A stretch of 64,000 bases of DNA from Oceanicaulis sp. MMSF_3324 (GCF_030733545.1 NZ_JASHIU010000011.1:38301-102300); one strand, 5' to 3'. Positions 36,184-46,223 are shown, numbered from the stretch's first letter. The notes: generated from the sequence alone by a model not told the origin. Numbers and translations: made by a program.

Positions 36184-37224
36184 TCAGGGCGTGAACCAGT
36201 CGAGCTTGGCGGTGGTCTGGCTGCCGCTGGGCTGGGCGGCGCCGCCGATCGTGGCGATCACATTACGGACCGCCACGGCGCCCAGGCCATGGCGCGGCGT
36301 CGGCATGCGGCCCATCTCGCTCCAGGCATCGGTTTGCGGATCATAGCGCCAGACCTGGGTGTAAACACCGCCGCCGGAATTATCGAACCACTCACCACCG
36401 AACACATAGAGCGCGCCTTCCACGCTGGCGCAGGCGAGCCCACCGGCGCCGCGCGGCCCGTTTTCAGGCTCGGGCAGGGGCGCGCGGATCTCCCAGCTGT
36501 CGCTTTGGGGGTCATAGGCTTCATGGGCCGGCGTGTTGCCGCCTGACACCGTGCGCCCGCCCACCACGTGCAAGCGACCGTTCAGTTCGGCGCCTGCGGC
36601 GGAATTGCGCGCCGTGGGCGCCGGGGCGGCCGTGGTCCAGATCTGCGCGGCGGGATCGAGGATGAGGTGGGCGTTGGTGTCGGCATGGTCCGACCAGGCC
36701 TTGTTCGTCAGGCCGGCAGGGCGTCGACCGGTCACCACATGCAGACGGCCATTGAGCGCCACACACACCGTTTCAGCGAACGGTTGGGGCATTTCCGGGC
36801 CGTTGCGCCAGCGATTGCGCTGGGGATCAAACACGCGCACCCCGTCGCTCATGGCCCACATCCCGCCGGTCTGGGCGGTGAAGCCGCCGACGGCGTAGAC
36901 CAGCCCTTCCAGCCCGACCATATTGGGATGGTGCAGCGGCACCGGCAGGCGCGGGCGCTCACGCCAGCGCTCTGCATCGGGGCCCAGCGAGAAGACGCGG
37001 TCAGAGACGCCGATGCGGCCCCGCCCGGCGTCCGGGCTCAAACCGCCCGCCACATAGATCACTTCATCCAGTACGGCGGGATAGATCTCCTGAACCCGGA
37101 TGGGCAGGTCAGGGCCGGCGCGCCAGTGCGCGTCCGCCCCGTCCTGCGCCAGCGCGCGGCCATCCAGTGACAGGGCGGCGCCGGCCGCGCCCAGCCCCGC
37201 CAGCGTCTGCCGTCGCGACAGCAT
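36184..37224 (-). CDS. Kelch-repeat protein with Tat signal
   Basis: A 346-residue beta-propeller protein. The N-terminus MLSRRQTLAGLGAAGAALSL has the twin-arginine pattern, so export by the TatABC system encoded here is likely. The mature part has about six Kelch blades with the GG...W spacing (VIYVAGGLSP, LVYAVGGFTA, RLHVVGGRTV, ALYVFGGEWF, NVIATIGGAA). Function is not predictable; galactose-oxidase-like copper catalysis has no supporting residues visible. The ATG shares one base with the sodC stop (TAATG), so the pair is translationally coupled. Confidence 0.8.
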   Translation of the reverse strand: MLSRRQTLAGLGAAGAALSLDGRALAQDGADAHWRAGPDLPIRVQEIYPAVLDEVIYVAGGLSPDAGRGRIGVSDRVFSLGPDAERWRERPRLPVPLHHPNMVGLEGLVYAVGGFTAQTGGMWAMSDGVRVFDPQRNRWRNGPEMPQPFAETVCVALNGRLHVVTGRRPAGLTNKAWSDHADTNAHLILDPAAQIWTTAAPAPTARNSAAGAELNGRLHVVGGRTVSGGNTPAHEAYDPQSDSWEIRAPLPEPENGPRGAGGLACASVEGALYVFGGEWFDNSGGGVYTQVWRYDPQTDAWSEMGRMPTPRHGLGAVAVRNVIATIGGAAQPSGSQTTAKLDWFTP

Positions 37225-37799
37225 TATTGCGCCGCCTCGATCACGCCGCACACATGGCGGGCGCCAGCGCCGCCAATGGGCTGGCTGGAATGGTCGTCCT
37301 GATTGTCGTGAATGACGAGCGCCGAGCCGTTCTCATCGAGAAGCGCGGGGGCGTCGTTTTCACCATGCAGGCTCACGCGGTCGGTGAAGATCTGGGCGCG
37401 CAGGGCGCCGTCCTCGTGCACATAGATATTGGGCAGGTCCGCATTGTCCGGGCCTTCGGGGTTCAGAAGGCCATGGCTGCGCTCTGACGGGTTGATGTGA
37501 CCGCCCGAGCTGGTGAAGTCGTCATTGGAGCAATCGCCGATCTGGTGCAGGTGAACGCCATGCCAGCCCGTCGCGCCCTCATTGGTGGTGTCGAGCTGGA
37601 TGGTGATCAGGACGCCGGTCGGGCCCTGCTGGAAGCGGGCATGGCCGATTTCATTGCGCTCGCGATCGATCAGGGCGGCGTAGGCCTCGTCAGGCTGATG
37701 GCTTTGATGGCCGTGATGGTCCGCGGCGAAGGCCGGGACGCCAAGCGAGGTCGCGCCCAGGGCGGCGGCGCAGGTCAGGGTGCGAAGGGGGCGTTTCAT
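37224..37799 (-). CDS. sodC: superoxide dismutase [Cu-Zn]
   Basis: A 191-residue periplasmic Cu/Zn-SOD with a signal peptide (ending PAFAAD). A His-rich stretch follows it (DHHGHQSHQ), perhaps for metal capture. Metal ligands are in WHGVHLHQIGDC, GGHINPSERSHG, DNADLPN and ALVIHDNQDDHSS, and the disulfide partner is in GAGARHVCGVI. It removes superoxide outside the cytoplasm. It is the first gene of a two-gene unit with the Kelch protein. Confidence 0.93.
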   Translation of the reverse strand: MKRPLRTLTCAAALGATSLGVPAFAADHHGHQSHQPDEAYAALIDRERNEIGHARFQQGPTGVLITIQLDTTNEGATGWHGVHLHQIGDCSNDDFTSSGGHINPSERSHGLLNPEGPDNADLPNIYVHEDGALRAQIFTDRVSLHGENDAPALLDENGSALVIHDNQDDHSSQPIGGAGARHVCGVIEAAQ

Positions 37800-37946
37800 G
37801 ATCGTCTCCTTGTTAACTCCATGACTAACGTAATCGACGCGGGAAAGGATGCGAGCCCGGGATGAGAAAAGAGCGCGAATTTTCAGCCCGATCCGGTCCT
37901 AAACGTAAAACCGCACGCAAACCGTGGATACAGCCGCCTGCGCCGT

Positions 37947-37975
37947 TTGCCGCATCCCGCCAGCCTTGCTAGACA
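37947..37975 (+). promoter_or_regulatory. candidate promoter of gyrA
   Basis: TTGCCG (37947-37952), 17-bp spacer, TAGACA (37970-37975); the -10 region also reads GCTAGACA, near the Caulobacter GCTANAWC. It would give a leader of about 115 nt. The rest of the 300-bp sodC-gyrA gap shows only the hairpin at 38045. Confidence 0.4.
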
Positions 37976-38044
37976 TTTCCTCTAACCGTGCGCAGGTGAT
38001 TCACGGCGATCTTCGCCTGTCTGCGAGCGACCAACGTCTTTTTT

Positions 38045-38078
38045 CGCGCGCCGCATGCTTCGGCATGAGGGGCGCGCG
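38045..38078 (+). promoter_or_regulatory. 5'-leader hairpin before gyrA
   Basis: CGCGCGCC and GGCGCGCG (38045-38052, 38071-38078) enclose an inner CATGC-TTCG-GCATG stem with a UUCG tetraloop, with a small asymmetric internal loop. It ends a few bases before the AGGACG ribosome site and 20 nt before the TTG start. There is no downstream T-run, so it is not a terminator. Confidence 0.5.
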
Positions 38079-38098
38079 CCAGCCAGGACGAAACGACT

Positions 38099-40885
38099 TT
38101 GAGCGATTTGCCCCCTGAAACGCCCATGGATGAAGACCTTCCCGCCGCGCCCAGCGGCCCGATGGTGGCCATCGAAGACGAGATGAAGCGCAGCTATCTC
38201 GATTACGCCATGAGCGTGATCGTCAGCCGCGCCATCCCTGATGCGCGAGACGGCTTGAAGCCGGTGCACCGCCGCATCCTGTGGGCCATGCATGAGGGCG
38301 GCTACACCAAGGACAAGGCGTACAAGAAGTCCGCCAACGTGGTCGGCGATGTGATGGGTCGCTATCACCCGCACGGCGATAGCGCGATCTATGATGCGCT
38401 GGCGCGTCTGGCGCAGCCTTTCTCCATGGGCCTGCCGCTTCTGGATGGCCAGGGCAATTTCGGCTCCATGGACGGCGATCCGCCCGCCGCCATGCGTTAC
38501 ACCGAGATCCGCATGGATCATCCGGCCGAGGCGCTGCTCGCGGACATCGATAAGGATACGGTCGAGTTCCAGGACAACTATGACGGCTCCAAACAAGAGC
38601 CGATCGTCCTGCCTGCGCGCTTCCCGAACCTTCTGGTCAACGGCGCCGGCGGCATCGCGGTGGGCATGGCCACCAACATCCCGCCCCATAACCTCAACGA
38701 GGTGGTGGACGCGACCCTGGCGCTGCTGGACCAGCCCGACATCACTGACGCCGAGCTTCTTGAGTTCGTGCCGGCGCCGGACTTCCCCACGGGCGGCGAG
38801 ATCATTGGCCGGTCCGGCGCTCGCAAGGCGCTGATGGAAGGCCGCGGCTCGGTCATCCTGCGCGGCAAGACCTCCATCGAGGACATCCGCCAGGGCCGGG
38901 AAGCGATCATCGTTCACGAGATTCCCTATCAGGTGAACAAGGCCACCATGGTCGAGAAGATCGCCGAACTGGTGCGCGAGAAGCGCGTCGAGGGCATTTC
39001 CGATCTGCGCGACGAATCCGACCGCTCGGGCGTGCGCGTCGTGATCGAGCTCAAGAAGGACGCCAACGCCGAGGTGATCCTCAACCAGCTTTACCGCTGG
39101 AGCCCGCTTCAGACCTCGTTCGGCGTGAACATGCTGGCGCTGATCGGCGGTCGCCCGCAGCAGGCGGGCCTGCGCACCTTCCTGGAAACCTTCATCCATC
39201 ACCGCAAGGAGGTGGTGGTCCGCCGCACCAAGTTCGATCTGCGCAAGGCGCGTGACCGCGCCCACGTCTTGATCGGTCTGGCCGTCGCGGTGGCCAATAT
39301 TGATGAAATCATCGCCCTCATCCGCAAGGCGCCCGATCCGCAGACCGCGCGCCAGCAATTGCGCGACAAGGCCTGGCCCGCCAAGGACGTGTCGTCCCTG
39401 GTGGAGCTGGTCGCCGATCCGCGCTCACAGATCAAGGATGGGGAGATCCGTCTGACCGAGGAGCAGGCGAAAGCCATTCTCGACCTGCGCCTGCACCGCC
39501 TGACGGCGCTGGGCCGCGACGAGATCGGCGATGAGGCCAACAAGCTGGCCGAGACCATCGCCGACCTGCTGGACATCCTGCGCAGCCCGACCCGCATCCG
39601 CGACATCATCCGCAACGAGCTTCTGGACTCCAAGGCCAAGTTCGGCGTCGAGCGTCGCTCCGCGATCATCGAGGGTGATCTGGGCATTGAGGATGAAGAT
39701 CTGATCCCGCGCGAGGACATGGTCGTCACCCTGACCCATGGCGGCTATGTGAAGCGGACCCCGCTGTCGACCTATCGCGCCCAGAACCGCGGCGGCAAGG
39801 GCCGTGCGGGCATGGCGATGAAGGACGAGGATTTCGTGGCGACGCTGTTCGTGGCCTCGACCCACGCGCCGCTGCTGTTCTTCAGCTCGGACGGCATGGT
39901 CTACAAGACCAAGACCTGGCGCCTGCCGCTGGGCGCGCCCAACACCAAGGGCAAGTATCTGACGAACCTTCTGCCCAGTCTCAATGACGGCGCCTGGATC
40001 ACATCCGTGATGGCGCTGCCCGAGGATGAGGATCAGTGGAGCGAGTACGATGTCATGTTCGCCACCACGGCGGGCACGGTGCGTCGCAACAAGCTGTCTG
40101 ATTTCGTTCAGGTGAACCGCAACGGCAAGATCGCCATGAAGCTGGACGAGGAGGGGTCGAAGATCCTCGATGTGCGGCTGTGCAATGAAGATCAGGACGT
40201 GCTGCTGGTTTCCGCCGGCGGTCGGGCGATCCGCTTCCCGGTGGGCGATGTGCGCGTCTTCGCGTCGCGCAATTCCACGGGCGTGCGCGGCATTCGCCTG
40301 AAGGAGAACGACCGTCTGATCTCCATGGCCATCCTCAACCATGTGGATGTCACCACGGATCAGGCCCGCGCCTACATGAAACAGGCGAACGCCATGCGCC
40401 GCGCCGCCGGGCTGGACGCCGAGGATGGCGCGCCCGAGGCCGCTGAAGAGGCCGTGTCCGAAACCGCGCTCGATGAAGAGCTCTACGCCAAGCTGGGCGC
40501 CGCCGAAGAGTTTGTGCTGACCGTGGCCCAGGATGGTCTCGGCAAGCGCTCGAGCGCTTACGATTATCGCGTCATGGGGCGCGGCAATCAGGGTGTGGCT
40601 GCGCACGATATGAGCAAGGTCAACGAGCTGGCCGCGTGCTTCCCGGTCATCGACGGCGACACCGTCATGGCGGTCACCGATGGCGGTCAGCTGATCCGCT
40701 TCCCGGTGGATACGGTGCGGATCGCAGCGCGCGCGACCAAGGGCGTGCGGTTGATCCGGCTGGCCGAGGGCGAAAAAGTCGTGTCTGTTGTCCGCATCGC
40801 GGAAAGCGAGGACGACGCCAGTGCGGAAGACGGCGGTGATGAGGGCGACGCCCCGACCCCGGACGCGCCGGAAGACGAGAACTAG
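38099..40885 (+). CDS. gyrA: DNA gyrase subunit A
   Basis: A 928-residue GyrA. The winged-helix/tower part has the quinolone-determining region [16 protein letters not shown] (Ser95 and Asp99 by this start, wild type in the E. coli 83/87 positions). The active-site Tyr is in [11 protein letters not shown] (Tyr134). The C-terminal pinwheel has the GyrA box QNRGGKG at about residue 561, typical of gyrase rather than topoisomerase IV. The C-terminus is acidic. The TTG at 38099 is used with AGGACG upstream; ATG at 38126 is an alternative. The 5' leader carries a hairpin. coaD follows 42 nt downstream. Confidence 0.96.
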   Translation: MSDLPPETPMDEDLPAAPSGPMVAIEDEMKRSYLDYAMSVIVSRAIPDARDGLKPVHRRILWAMHEGGYTKDKAYKKSANVVGDVMGRYHPHGDSAIYDALARLAQPFSMGLPLLDGQGNFGSMDGDPPAAMRYTEIRMDHPAEALLADIDKDTVEFQDNYDGSKQEPIVLPARFPNLLVNGAGGIAVGMATNIPPHNLNEVVDATLALLDQPDITDAELLEFVPAPDFPTGGEIIGRSGARKALMEGRGSVILRGKTSIEDIRQGREAIIVHEIPYQVNKATMVEKIAELVREKRVEGISDLRDESDRSGVRVVIELKKDANAEVILNQLYRWSPLQTSFGVNMLALIGGRPQQAGLRTFLETFIHHRKEVVVRRTKFDLRKARDRAHVLIGLAVAVANIDEIIALIRKAPDPQTARQQLRDKAWPAKDVSSLVELVADPRSQIKDGEIRLTEEQAKAILDLRLHRLTALGRDEIGDEANKLAETIADLLDILRSPTRIRDIIRNELLDSKAKFGVERRSAIIEGDLGIEDEDLIPREDMVVTLTHGGYVKRTPLSTYRAQNRGGKGRAGMAMKDEDFVATLFVASTHAPLLFFSSDGMVYKTKTWRLPLGAPNTKGKYLTNLLPSLNDGAWITSVMALPEDEDQWSEYDVMFATTAGTVRRNKLSDFVQVNRNGKIAMKLDEEGSKILDVRLCNEDQDVLLVSAGGRAIRFPVGDVRVFASRNSTGVRGIRLKENDRLISMAILNHVDVTTDQARAYMKQANAMRRAAGLDAEDGAPEAAEEAVSETALDEELYAKLGAAEEFVLTVAQDGLGKRSSAYDYRVMGRGNQGVAAHDMSKVNELAACFPVIDGDTVMAVTDGGQLIRFPVDTVRIAARATKGVRLIRLAEGEKVVSVVRIAESEDDASAEDGGDEGDAPTPDAPEDEN

Positions 40886-40927
40886 ACCGGGTCTTCACCA
40901 CCAGGCCTGGCTTTGGGGAGTAAAGCC

Positions 40928-41419
40928 ATGAAACGCCGCGTCGCGCTGTATCCGGGGACTTTCGACCCGGTGACCAACGGCCATCTGGATATCATCGGCC
41001 GGGCCGTGAAGCTCTATGACAAGCTGGTCATCGGCGTGGCGCGCAATGACGCCAAGGGGCCGTTGTTCAGCTTTGACGAGCGTGTGGACATGGCCCGCGA
41101 GCTGGCGGAATCCGTCGCCGGCGATACCGAGATCGAGGTGCTGCCCTTTGAAGGCCTGTTGATGCATTTCGCCGAAAAGGTGGGCGCCAGCTCCATCATT
41201 CGCGGCCTGCGCGCCGTGTCGGACTTCGAGTACGAGTTTCAGATGGTGGGCATGAACCAGCGCCTTAATGCGGACATTGAAACCGTGTTCTTGATGGCGG
41301 ACCCGCGCCATCAGGCGATCGCCTCGCGTCTCGTCAAGGAAATCGCCAAGCTGGGCGGGGATATCGACCCGTTTGTGCCGCAGCTTGTCAAAGAGCGCCT
41401 GCTGGAGAAATTCGTCTGA
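40928..41419 (+). CDS. coaD: phosphopantetheine adenylyltransferase
   Basis: A 163-residue nucleotidyltransferase of CoA synthesis. YPGTFDPVTNGHLDII carries the (T/H)xGH motif, SIIRGLRAVSDFEYEFQM is the family signature, and AIASRLVKEIA is the second nucleotide motif. The ATG at 40928 follows GGGGAG. Its stop overlaps the next ATG (TGATG). Placement after gyrA is common in alphaproteobacteria. Confidence 0.95.
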   Translation: MKRRVALYPGTFDPVTNGHLDIIGRAVKLYDKLVIGVARNDAKGPLFSFDERVDMARELAESVAGDTEIEVLPFEGLLMHFAEKVGASSIIRGLRAVSDFEYEFQMVGMNQRLNADIETVFLMADPRHQAIASRLVKEIAKLGGDIDPFVPQLVKERLLEKFV

Positions 41420-42378
41420 TGCGCATGACCGCCCGACTGTTCGCCACCGCCTGCCTGTCCGCCTTCATGCTGACGGCGTGCGCCGAAGCCGAAACCGACA
41501 CGAGCGCGCAAGACGCCGCGCCGGCTGCCGAGGCCGAGGCGCCGGCGGACTCCGTGGCTCCGGGTGCGGACATCATTGCGGATGCGCCTGACAGCGCCTG
41601 GCGCACGGTGGACCCCGAAGACCTTATCCATCTGGTCACGGGCAAGGGTGAGGTCTGGATCGAAATCCAGGACGAATTCACGCCGATTCACGCCGCCCGC
41701 ATTCGCGAGTTGGCGGAAACGGACTGGCTGGACTGGAAAGTCTTCCACCGCGTCATCGATGGCTTCATGGCCCAGGGCGGGGGCGCCGTGGACAATCCCA
41801 GCATCGAAGCGCCGTTTGACCCGATCCAGGCCGAGTTCGGCATTCGCCGCGACCCCAACGCGATTCCGGTCAACGAGATCCAGGAGCGCCGCGCCACGCC
41901 GCGCGGCGCCATGGCCCAGGCTGGCTTCTGGAACGGTTTTCCCGTTGGTACTCAACCCTCTGCACTGGCCGGCATTGTCGCCGACGGCCGTGTGGACAGC
42001 TGGCTGCTTCATTGTAATGGCGCAGCCGCAATGGCCCGCACCAATGATCCCAACTCGGCGGTGGCGCAGTTCTACATTGTGCGCGGCGATGCCGAGCATC
42101 TGAACACCCAGTACACGGTCTGGGGCATGGTGCGCGAAGGTCAGGATGTGGTCGAAAGCCTGACTGTGGGCACGCAAGGCCAGACCCTGGGCTTCCGTCC
42201 GGACATCATTGAAGAGTTCGAGCTGGCGACCCAGATGGACGATGCGCCCACCGTCCAGGTGATGGACACCAGCTCACCGAGCTTCAGCGCCTACCTTGAA
42301 GCCCTGGCTGCGAGCCGTGATAACGGCCGCCTGCCCGATATCTGCTCAATCGACGTGCCTGTGCGCGTCCTCGACTAA
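41419..42378 (+). CDS. cyclophilin-type peptidyl-prolyl isomerase lipoprotein
   Basis: A 319-residue exported cyclophilin. It has a signal peptide with lipobox MLTAC and an acidic Ala/Glu linker. Cyclophilin motifs follow: FHRVIDGFMAQGG, an inserted 60-residue region (about residues 130-190), then AAAMARTNDPNSAVAQFYIV and YTVWGMVREGQDVV. It probably folds envelope proteins. It starts by a TGATG overlap on coaD and is 25 nt from the second cyclophilin, so the three genes form one unit. Confidence 0.88.
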   Translation: MRMTARLFATACLSAFMLTACAEAETDTSAQDAAPAAEAEAPADSVAPGADIIADAPDSAWRTVDPEDLIHLVTGKGEVWIEIQDEFTPIHAARIRELAETDWLDWKVFHRVIDGFMAQGGGAVDNPSIEAPFDPIQAEFGIRRDPNAIPVNEIQERRATPRGAMAQAGFWNGFPVGTQPSALAGIVADGRVDSWLLHCNGAAAMARTNDPNSAVAQFYIVRGDAEHLNTQYTVWGMVREGQDVVESLTVGTQGQTLGFRPDIIEEFELATQMDDAPTVQVMDTSSPSFSAYLEALAASRDNGRLPDICSIDVPVRVLD

Positions 42379-42403
42379 GAACAAATCCCCAAAGGAGGCC
42401 GTC

Positions 42404-42856
42404 GTGTCCGACGCCAACCAAGAACTGGTTTTCACCCTTGAAGGCGGCGATGTCGTCATTCGTCTGCGCCCTGACCTGGCGCCCAAGCACGTCGCCCGCA
42501 TTTCCGAGCTGGCGGCGGACGGCTTTTATGACGGCCTGACCTTCCACCGCGTGATCGACGGTTTCGTGGCCCAGGGCGGTTGTCCGAACGGCAACGGCAT
42601 GGGCGGTTCCGGGCAGAATATCGAGGCCGAGTTCAACGATGAGCCGCATGTGCGCGGCACCATGTCGATGGCCCGCGCCATGGACCCGAACTCCGCCGAC
42701 AGCCAGTTCTTCATCTGCCTGGACGCCGTGCCGTATCTGGATGGTCAGTACACCGTCTGGGGCGAAGTGATTTCCGGCATGGAGCATGTGGACGCGCTGC
42801 CCAAGGGCGAGCCGCCGGCTAATCCGGGCAAGATCGTCAAGGCGTCCCTGCGCTAG
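42404..42856 (+). CDS. ppiB: cytoplasmic cyclophilin, peptidyl-prolyl isomerase
   Basis: A 150-residue compact PPIase without a signal peptide. Motifs are FHRVIDGFVAQGGCPNGNGMG, GTMSMARAMDPNSADSQFFI and YTVWGEVISGMEHVD. It isomerizes X-Pro bonds. The GTG at 42404 follows a perfect AAAGGAGG, which decides the start. A strong terminator follows. Confidence 0.93.
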   Translation: MSDANQELVFTLEGGDVVIRLRPDLAPKHVARISELAADGFYDGLTFHRVIDGFVAQGGCPNGNGMGGSGQNIEAEFNDEPHVRGTMSMARAMDPNSADSQFFICLDAVPYLDGQYTVWGEVISGMEHVDALPKGEPPANPGKIVKASLR

Positions 42857-42876
42857 GCATCTGAACCATACGATTG

Positions 42877-42910
42877 AAACGGGCGGTCCATCGGACCGCC
42901 CGTTTTGTTT
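42877..42910 (+). terminator. terminator of coaD-cyclophilin operon
   Basis: Stem AAACGGGCGGTCC / GGACCGCCCGTTT (42877-42889, 42893-42905) with a 3-nt loop and TTTTGTTT. The opposite strand may use the same hairpin for the convergent EEP gene. Confidence 0.88.
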
Positions 42911-42916
42911 GGGGCT

Positions 42917-43891
42917 TCACGCGCCGCAGCGCTGAACCAGGGTGATGACCGGGCGATGATCGGACCCGGCGTCTGGCGCGGCGCCGGTATGGGACGCGCA
43001 CAAGCCGTCGCTGACCCAGATATGGTCAATGCCGATGACCGGCATCGGGGCCAGACGCTCTGACGGCCAGGTGCGCAAGCCGTGGGTGATGCGCTGAAGC
43101 GGGGCCAGCGCCGCCGCGAGGCGCCGCATCTGATGGCCGTGTTCGGCCGTGTTGAAATCGCCCGCCACAATCTGGGACTGATGCGTCTGCGCCTGGATCA
43201 ACAGGCTCAACCGTTCGCGATGATAGGCATAAAGATCCGGGCGCGTCGGACGGGCAAAATGGGTGCTGGTCAGCCGCAGGGGCGCGCCCTGAAACTCGAT
43301 CTGCATGAAGGCGACGGGCACGGTCTGGTACGGGTCGCAGCCTTGCTCGGTCACGGGTATGCGTGAGATCAGGGAGGCGCCCCAAGGGCAATTGACCTGA
43401 TATGGGTAGAGGTCCTGAACCGTGCCCAGAACACGACGAAGCGGTCCGCCAGTCTCCTGCAGGAAAACCAGATCGAAATCGCCTTCGCGCAGGAAAGCGA
43501 TGGCGGCGTCCGGGTCGCGATTGAGGTTCCACATATTGAAACTGGCCAGACGCAGGGCCTCGCCGGTCTCGCTGCGGGGCGGCAGCGCGTCGGGGCGCGG
43601 GACCAGCTGGGCGTAAGGCAGATTAACCAGTATCAGAAGAGCGCTGAGCCCTATGCCCGGCCAGCGCAGCCAGGCCCATCCCCGGGGCCGGAACAGCCAG
43701 AGCGTGATCAGCGCGCCCGCGCCGGCAATGACCGGGAGGGGCCAGACCATGTTGAACACATCGGCCTTGGAATGACCCCATCCGTAAAGGCTCAAGCCGA
43801 TAACCAGAACAAGGCCGAGACTGGCCCCCAGGCACGCCAGCCGGGACAGAATTGTGTAGGCCGCCATGAGACGGTTGGGCGTGGAGGTCAT
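42917..43891 (-). CDS. membrane-anchored endonuclease/exonuclease/phosphatase-family protein
   Basis: A 324-residue protein with three N-terminal TM segments (about residues 16-36, 46-66, 75-90) and a C-terminal EEP domain. EEP motifs are present: LRLASFNMWNLN, LVFLQETGG, IVAGDFNTAEHG and GIDHIWVS...SDHRPVI. The catalytic domain would face the periplasm. The substrate (nucleic acid, phospholipid or phosphosugar) is unknown. It is divergent from queA with about 70 nt between them. Confidence 0.85.
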   Translation of the reverse strand: MTSTPNRLMAAYTILSRLACLGASLGLVLVIGLSLYGWGHSKADVFNMVWPLPVIAGAGALITLWLFRPRGWAWLRWPGIGLSALLILVNLPYAQLVPRPDALPPRSETGEALRLASFNMWNLNRDPDAAIAFLREGDFDLVFLQETGGPLRRVLGTVQDLYPYQVNCPWGASLISRIPVTEQGCDPYQTVPVAFMQIEFQGAPLRLTSTHFARPTRPDLYAYHRERLSLLIQAQTHQSQIVAGDFNTAEHGHQMRRLAAALAPLQRITHGLRTWPSERLAPMPVIGIDHIWVSDGLCASHTGAAPDAGSDHRPVITLVQRCGA

Positions 43892-43963
43892 GAAGCGGTC
43901 TGTCCGGATGGCTGGCGGGCGGTCGATCTGGTGCGTATATCATCGCCAGCTTGAAGGAAGGTT

Positions 43964-45037
43964 ATGACCCAAATGCGACTGGCCGATTTTGATTTCCATC
44001 TGCCCGAAGACCGGATCGCCTTGCGGCCGGCGCGGCCGCGTGACAGCGCGCGCCTGTTGCAGGTGAAGGATGGCGGTCTGTCTGATCTGGGCGTGCTTGA
44101 TCTACCGAAGCTGCTCGAACCGGGTGACCTTCTGGTGTTCAACGACACTCGCGTCATACCCGCTGCATTGACCGGTGTGCGCCCGGCGCGCGCCCATGGC
44201 GGGGGGGGTGATGTGGAGATCGAGATCAATCTTCACAAGCGCGATGATGAAGCGGTCTGGCGCGCTTTCGTGCGCCCGGCCAAGCGCTTGAAGGAAGACG
44301 ATACCCTGCAGTTCAAGGGCGGGCTGACCGCAAGCGTGTCCGAAAAGCTTGAAGGCGGCGAAGTGGTTCTGACCTTTGATCGCGCGGGCGTCGAACTGGA
44401 CAAGGCGATCGTGGAGGCCGGGGCGCCGCCCCTGCCGCCCTATATCGCCTCCAAGCGTGCGGCCGATGCGGCTGATCTGGAAGACTATCAGACAGTCTAT
44501 GCGGCGCCGGACAAGGCGGGATCGGTCGCCGCGCCCACGGCGGGGCTGCACTTCACCGATCGCCTGTTTGAGGCCCTTGATGCGCGCGGGATCAAACGCA
44601 CGCACGTCACCCTGCATGTGGGGGCGGGCACCTTCCTGCCGGTGAAGACCGAAGACCTGTCAGAGCATCAGATGCATGCTGAATGGTATTCGGTCAGCGA
44701 AGAGGCGGCGAGGATCATCAATGACACGCGCCAGGCCGGCGGGCGCATCATTGCGGTCGGCACCACCTCGATCCGGACGCTGGAAAGCGCGGCGGAAGAG
44801 GATGGCACGGTTCGCGCTGAAGCGCGGGACACCGCGATCTTCATCACGCCGGGCTATCGCTTCAAGGTGATCGACGCGCTGATGACCAATTTCCACCTGC
44901 CCAAATCCACGCTCTTCATGCTGGTGAGCGCGCTGGCGGGCTTTGAGGAAATGCACGCGGCTTATGCCCACGCCATTCGGGAGCATTACCGCTTCTTCTC
45001 CTATGGCGATTCCAGCCTGCTCTGGCGCAAGGACTAG
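43964..45037 (+). CDS. queA: S-adenosylmethionine:tRNA ribosyltransferase-isomerase
   Basis: A 357-residue QueA that transfers the ribosyl part of SAM to preQ1 in tRNA in queuosine synthesis. [16 protein letters not shown] at the N-terminus, [47 protein letters not shown] and [17 protein letters not shown] are diagnostic. The first ATG and another three codons later are both possible. tgt is 4.7 kb downstream rather than adjacent. The 3' end overlaps the antiporter gene by 4 nt, tail to tail. Confidence 0.95.
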   Translation: MTQMRLADFDFHLPEDRIALRPARPRDSARLLQVKDGGLSDLGVLDLPKLLEPGDLLVFNDTRVIPAALTGVRPARAHGGGGDVEIEINLHKRDDEAVWRAFVRPAKRLKEDDTLQFKGGLTASVSEKLEGGEVVLTFDRAGVELDKAIVEAGAPPLPPYIASKRAADAADLEDYQTVYAAPDKAGSVAAPTAGLHFTDRLFEALDARGIKRTHVTLHVGAGTFLPVKTEDLSEHQMHAEWYSVSEEAARIINDTRQAGGRIIAVGTTSIRTLESAAEEDGTVRAEARDTAIFITPGYRFKVIDALMTNFHLPKSTLFMLVSALAGFEEMHAAYAHAIREHYRFFSYGDSSLLWRKD

Positions 45038-45981
45038 GCGTTCAGCGCCAGCCAGCCGATATAGCCGGCGTAGGCCAGGAGAAAGACGCCGCCTTCGATA
45101 CGGCTGATGCGCCAGCGGGTGATCGAGAACACCAGTAACAATGCGGTGGCGGCGCTCATCACCCAGACGTCCAGGGTCTGGATGCTGCGCGGGATTTCGA
45201 TGGGGGTCACGAGCGCTGTCGCCCCCAGAATGAACAGCACGTTGAAAATGTTGCTGCCGACGATATTGCCAAAAGCGATATCGGCCTGCTTGCGCCGCGC
45301 CGCGGCCAGCGTGGTCACAAGCTCGGGCAGGGAGGTGCCCACGGCCACGACCGTCAGCCCGATCACGGCTTCGGAAACGCCCAGGAACTCCGCCACACTG
45401 ATCGCGCCTGTCACGAAGAAACGGGCGCCCAGAATGGTCAGCGCTAGACCGCCGATAAAGAAGACGATGTCGCGCCAGACCGGGATGCGGGCGGTATCCT
45501 GTACGGCGTCTTCCAGCGCATCACTGGCCGCTTGCGGCGCTTTCAGTCCGCTCCAGACCGTAAAGGCGAGATAGGCCAGCAGGGCGAGAATGAAGACGGC
45601 GCCGAAGAGGGGCGTCAGCTGGCCGTAGAGGATCATCACCGCGCACAGAATTGTTGACAGGGCCAGCACCAGCCCGTCTCGGCGGAAGGCGGTTTTGTCG
45701 ATCATAGTCGGCGCCAAAACCGCCGCTGCGCCGAGGATCAACAGGATGTTGGCGATATTGCTGCCAACCACATTGCCGACCGCAATGCCGGGCGAACCGA
45801 GATACGCGGCCTGAAGACTGGTCACCAGTTCCGGCGTCGAGGTGCCGAACCCGACCAGCGTCAGTCCGATCACGAGGGGCGGCAGGCCGGCGCGCCGGGC
45901 GAGATCAGACGCGCCGCGCACCAGCATGTCACCGCCGAACACCAGCCCGGCCAGCCCCAGTCCCAGAAACACCAGATCCAT
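45034..45981 (-). CDS. calcium/sodium antiporter (CaCA family, YrbG-like)
   Basis: A 315-residue protein with about ten TM segments. It has the two inverted Na_Ca_ex repeats with signatures [12 protein letters not shown] and [12 protein letters not shown], each followed by a GNxVGSN motif ([11 protein letters not shown] and [11 protein letters not shown]). It exchanges Ca2+ for Na+ or H+. The ATG at 45981 follows GGTGGGG; a GTG three codons earlier is less likely. It lies downstream of the SRPBCC and 52-residue genes on the same strand. Confidence 0.9.
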   Translation of the reverse strand: MDLVFLGLGLAGLVFGGDMLVRGASDLARRAGLPPLVIGLTLVGFGTSTPELVTSLQAAYLGSPGIAVGNVVGSNIANILLILGAAAVLAPTMIDKTAFRRDGLVLALSTILCAVMILYGQLTPLFGAVFILALLAYLAFTVWSGLKAPQAASDALEDAVQDTARIPVWRDIVFFIGGLALTILGARFFVTGAISVAEFLGVSEAVIGLTVVAVGTSLPELVTTLAAARRKQADIAFGNIVGSNIFNVLFILGATALVTPIEIPRSIQTLDVWVMSAATALLLVFSITRWRISRIEGGVFLLAYAGYIGWLALNA

Positions 45982-46064
45982 CAGCCCCACCTAGCGGCGA
46001 AAGAATGGCGAAACGCCATATCCATTGAACGCCACCAGATGGGAAGGCGGCCAGCCCTCTTCAA

Positions 46065-46223
46065 TCAGGCGTCGGCGCCGCAATAGGCGCTGTTTTCCAC
46101 CTCGTCATAGCCCTGGCGGGTCAGATAGACCGCGCAACCGCAGGCAAGCTCGGGGTCGGCTTTCACGGTCTCTTCGTCGTCGAGCACCATCAGGCACAGA
46201 TATTCGTATTCGTCTTTCATCAT
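46065..46223 (-). CDS. 52-residue acidic Cys-containing protein
   Basis: A small unrecognised ORF starting with ATG-ATG at 46223/46220, preceded by AAAGGAGCC at ideal distance. It encodes 52 residues: acidic overall, with Cys at positions 10, 28, 30 and 48, including LACGCAVYLTR. Four Cys in a protein of this size could bind a metal ion. It lies between the SRPBCC lipoprotein and the antiporter, same strand, with gaps of about 85 nt each side. Function unknown. Confidence 0.6.
   Translation of the reverse strand: MMKDEYEYLCLMVLDDEETVKADPELACGCAVYLTRQGYDEVENSAYCGADA

Noticed and set aside
38045..38078. gyrA leader hairpin as a rho-independent terminator
   Set aside because: The T-run is before the stem, not after it, in the direction of transcription; an intact gyrA ribosome site follows immediately.
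37982..39358. Minus-strand frame of 458 codons
   Set aside because: Antisense shadow of gyrA.
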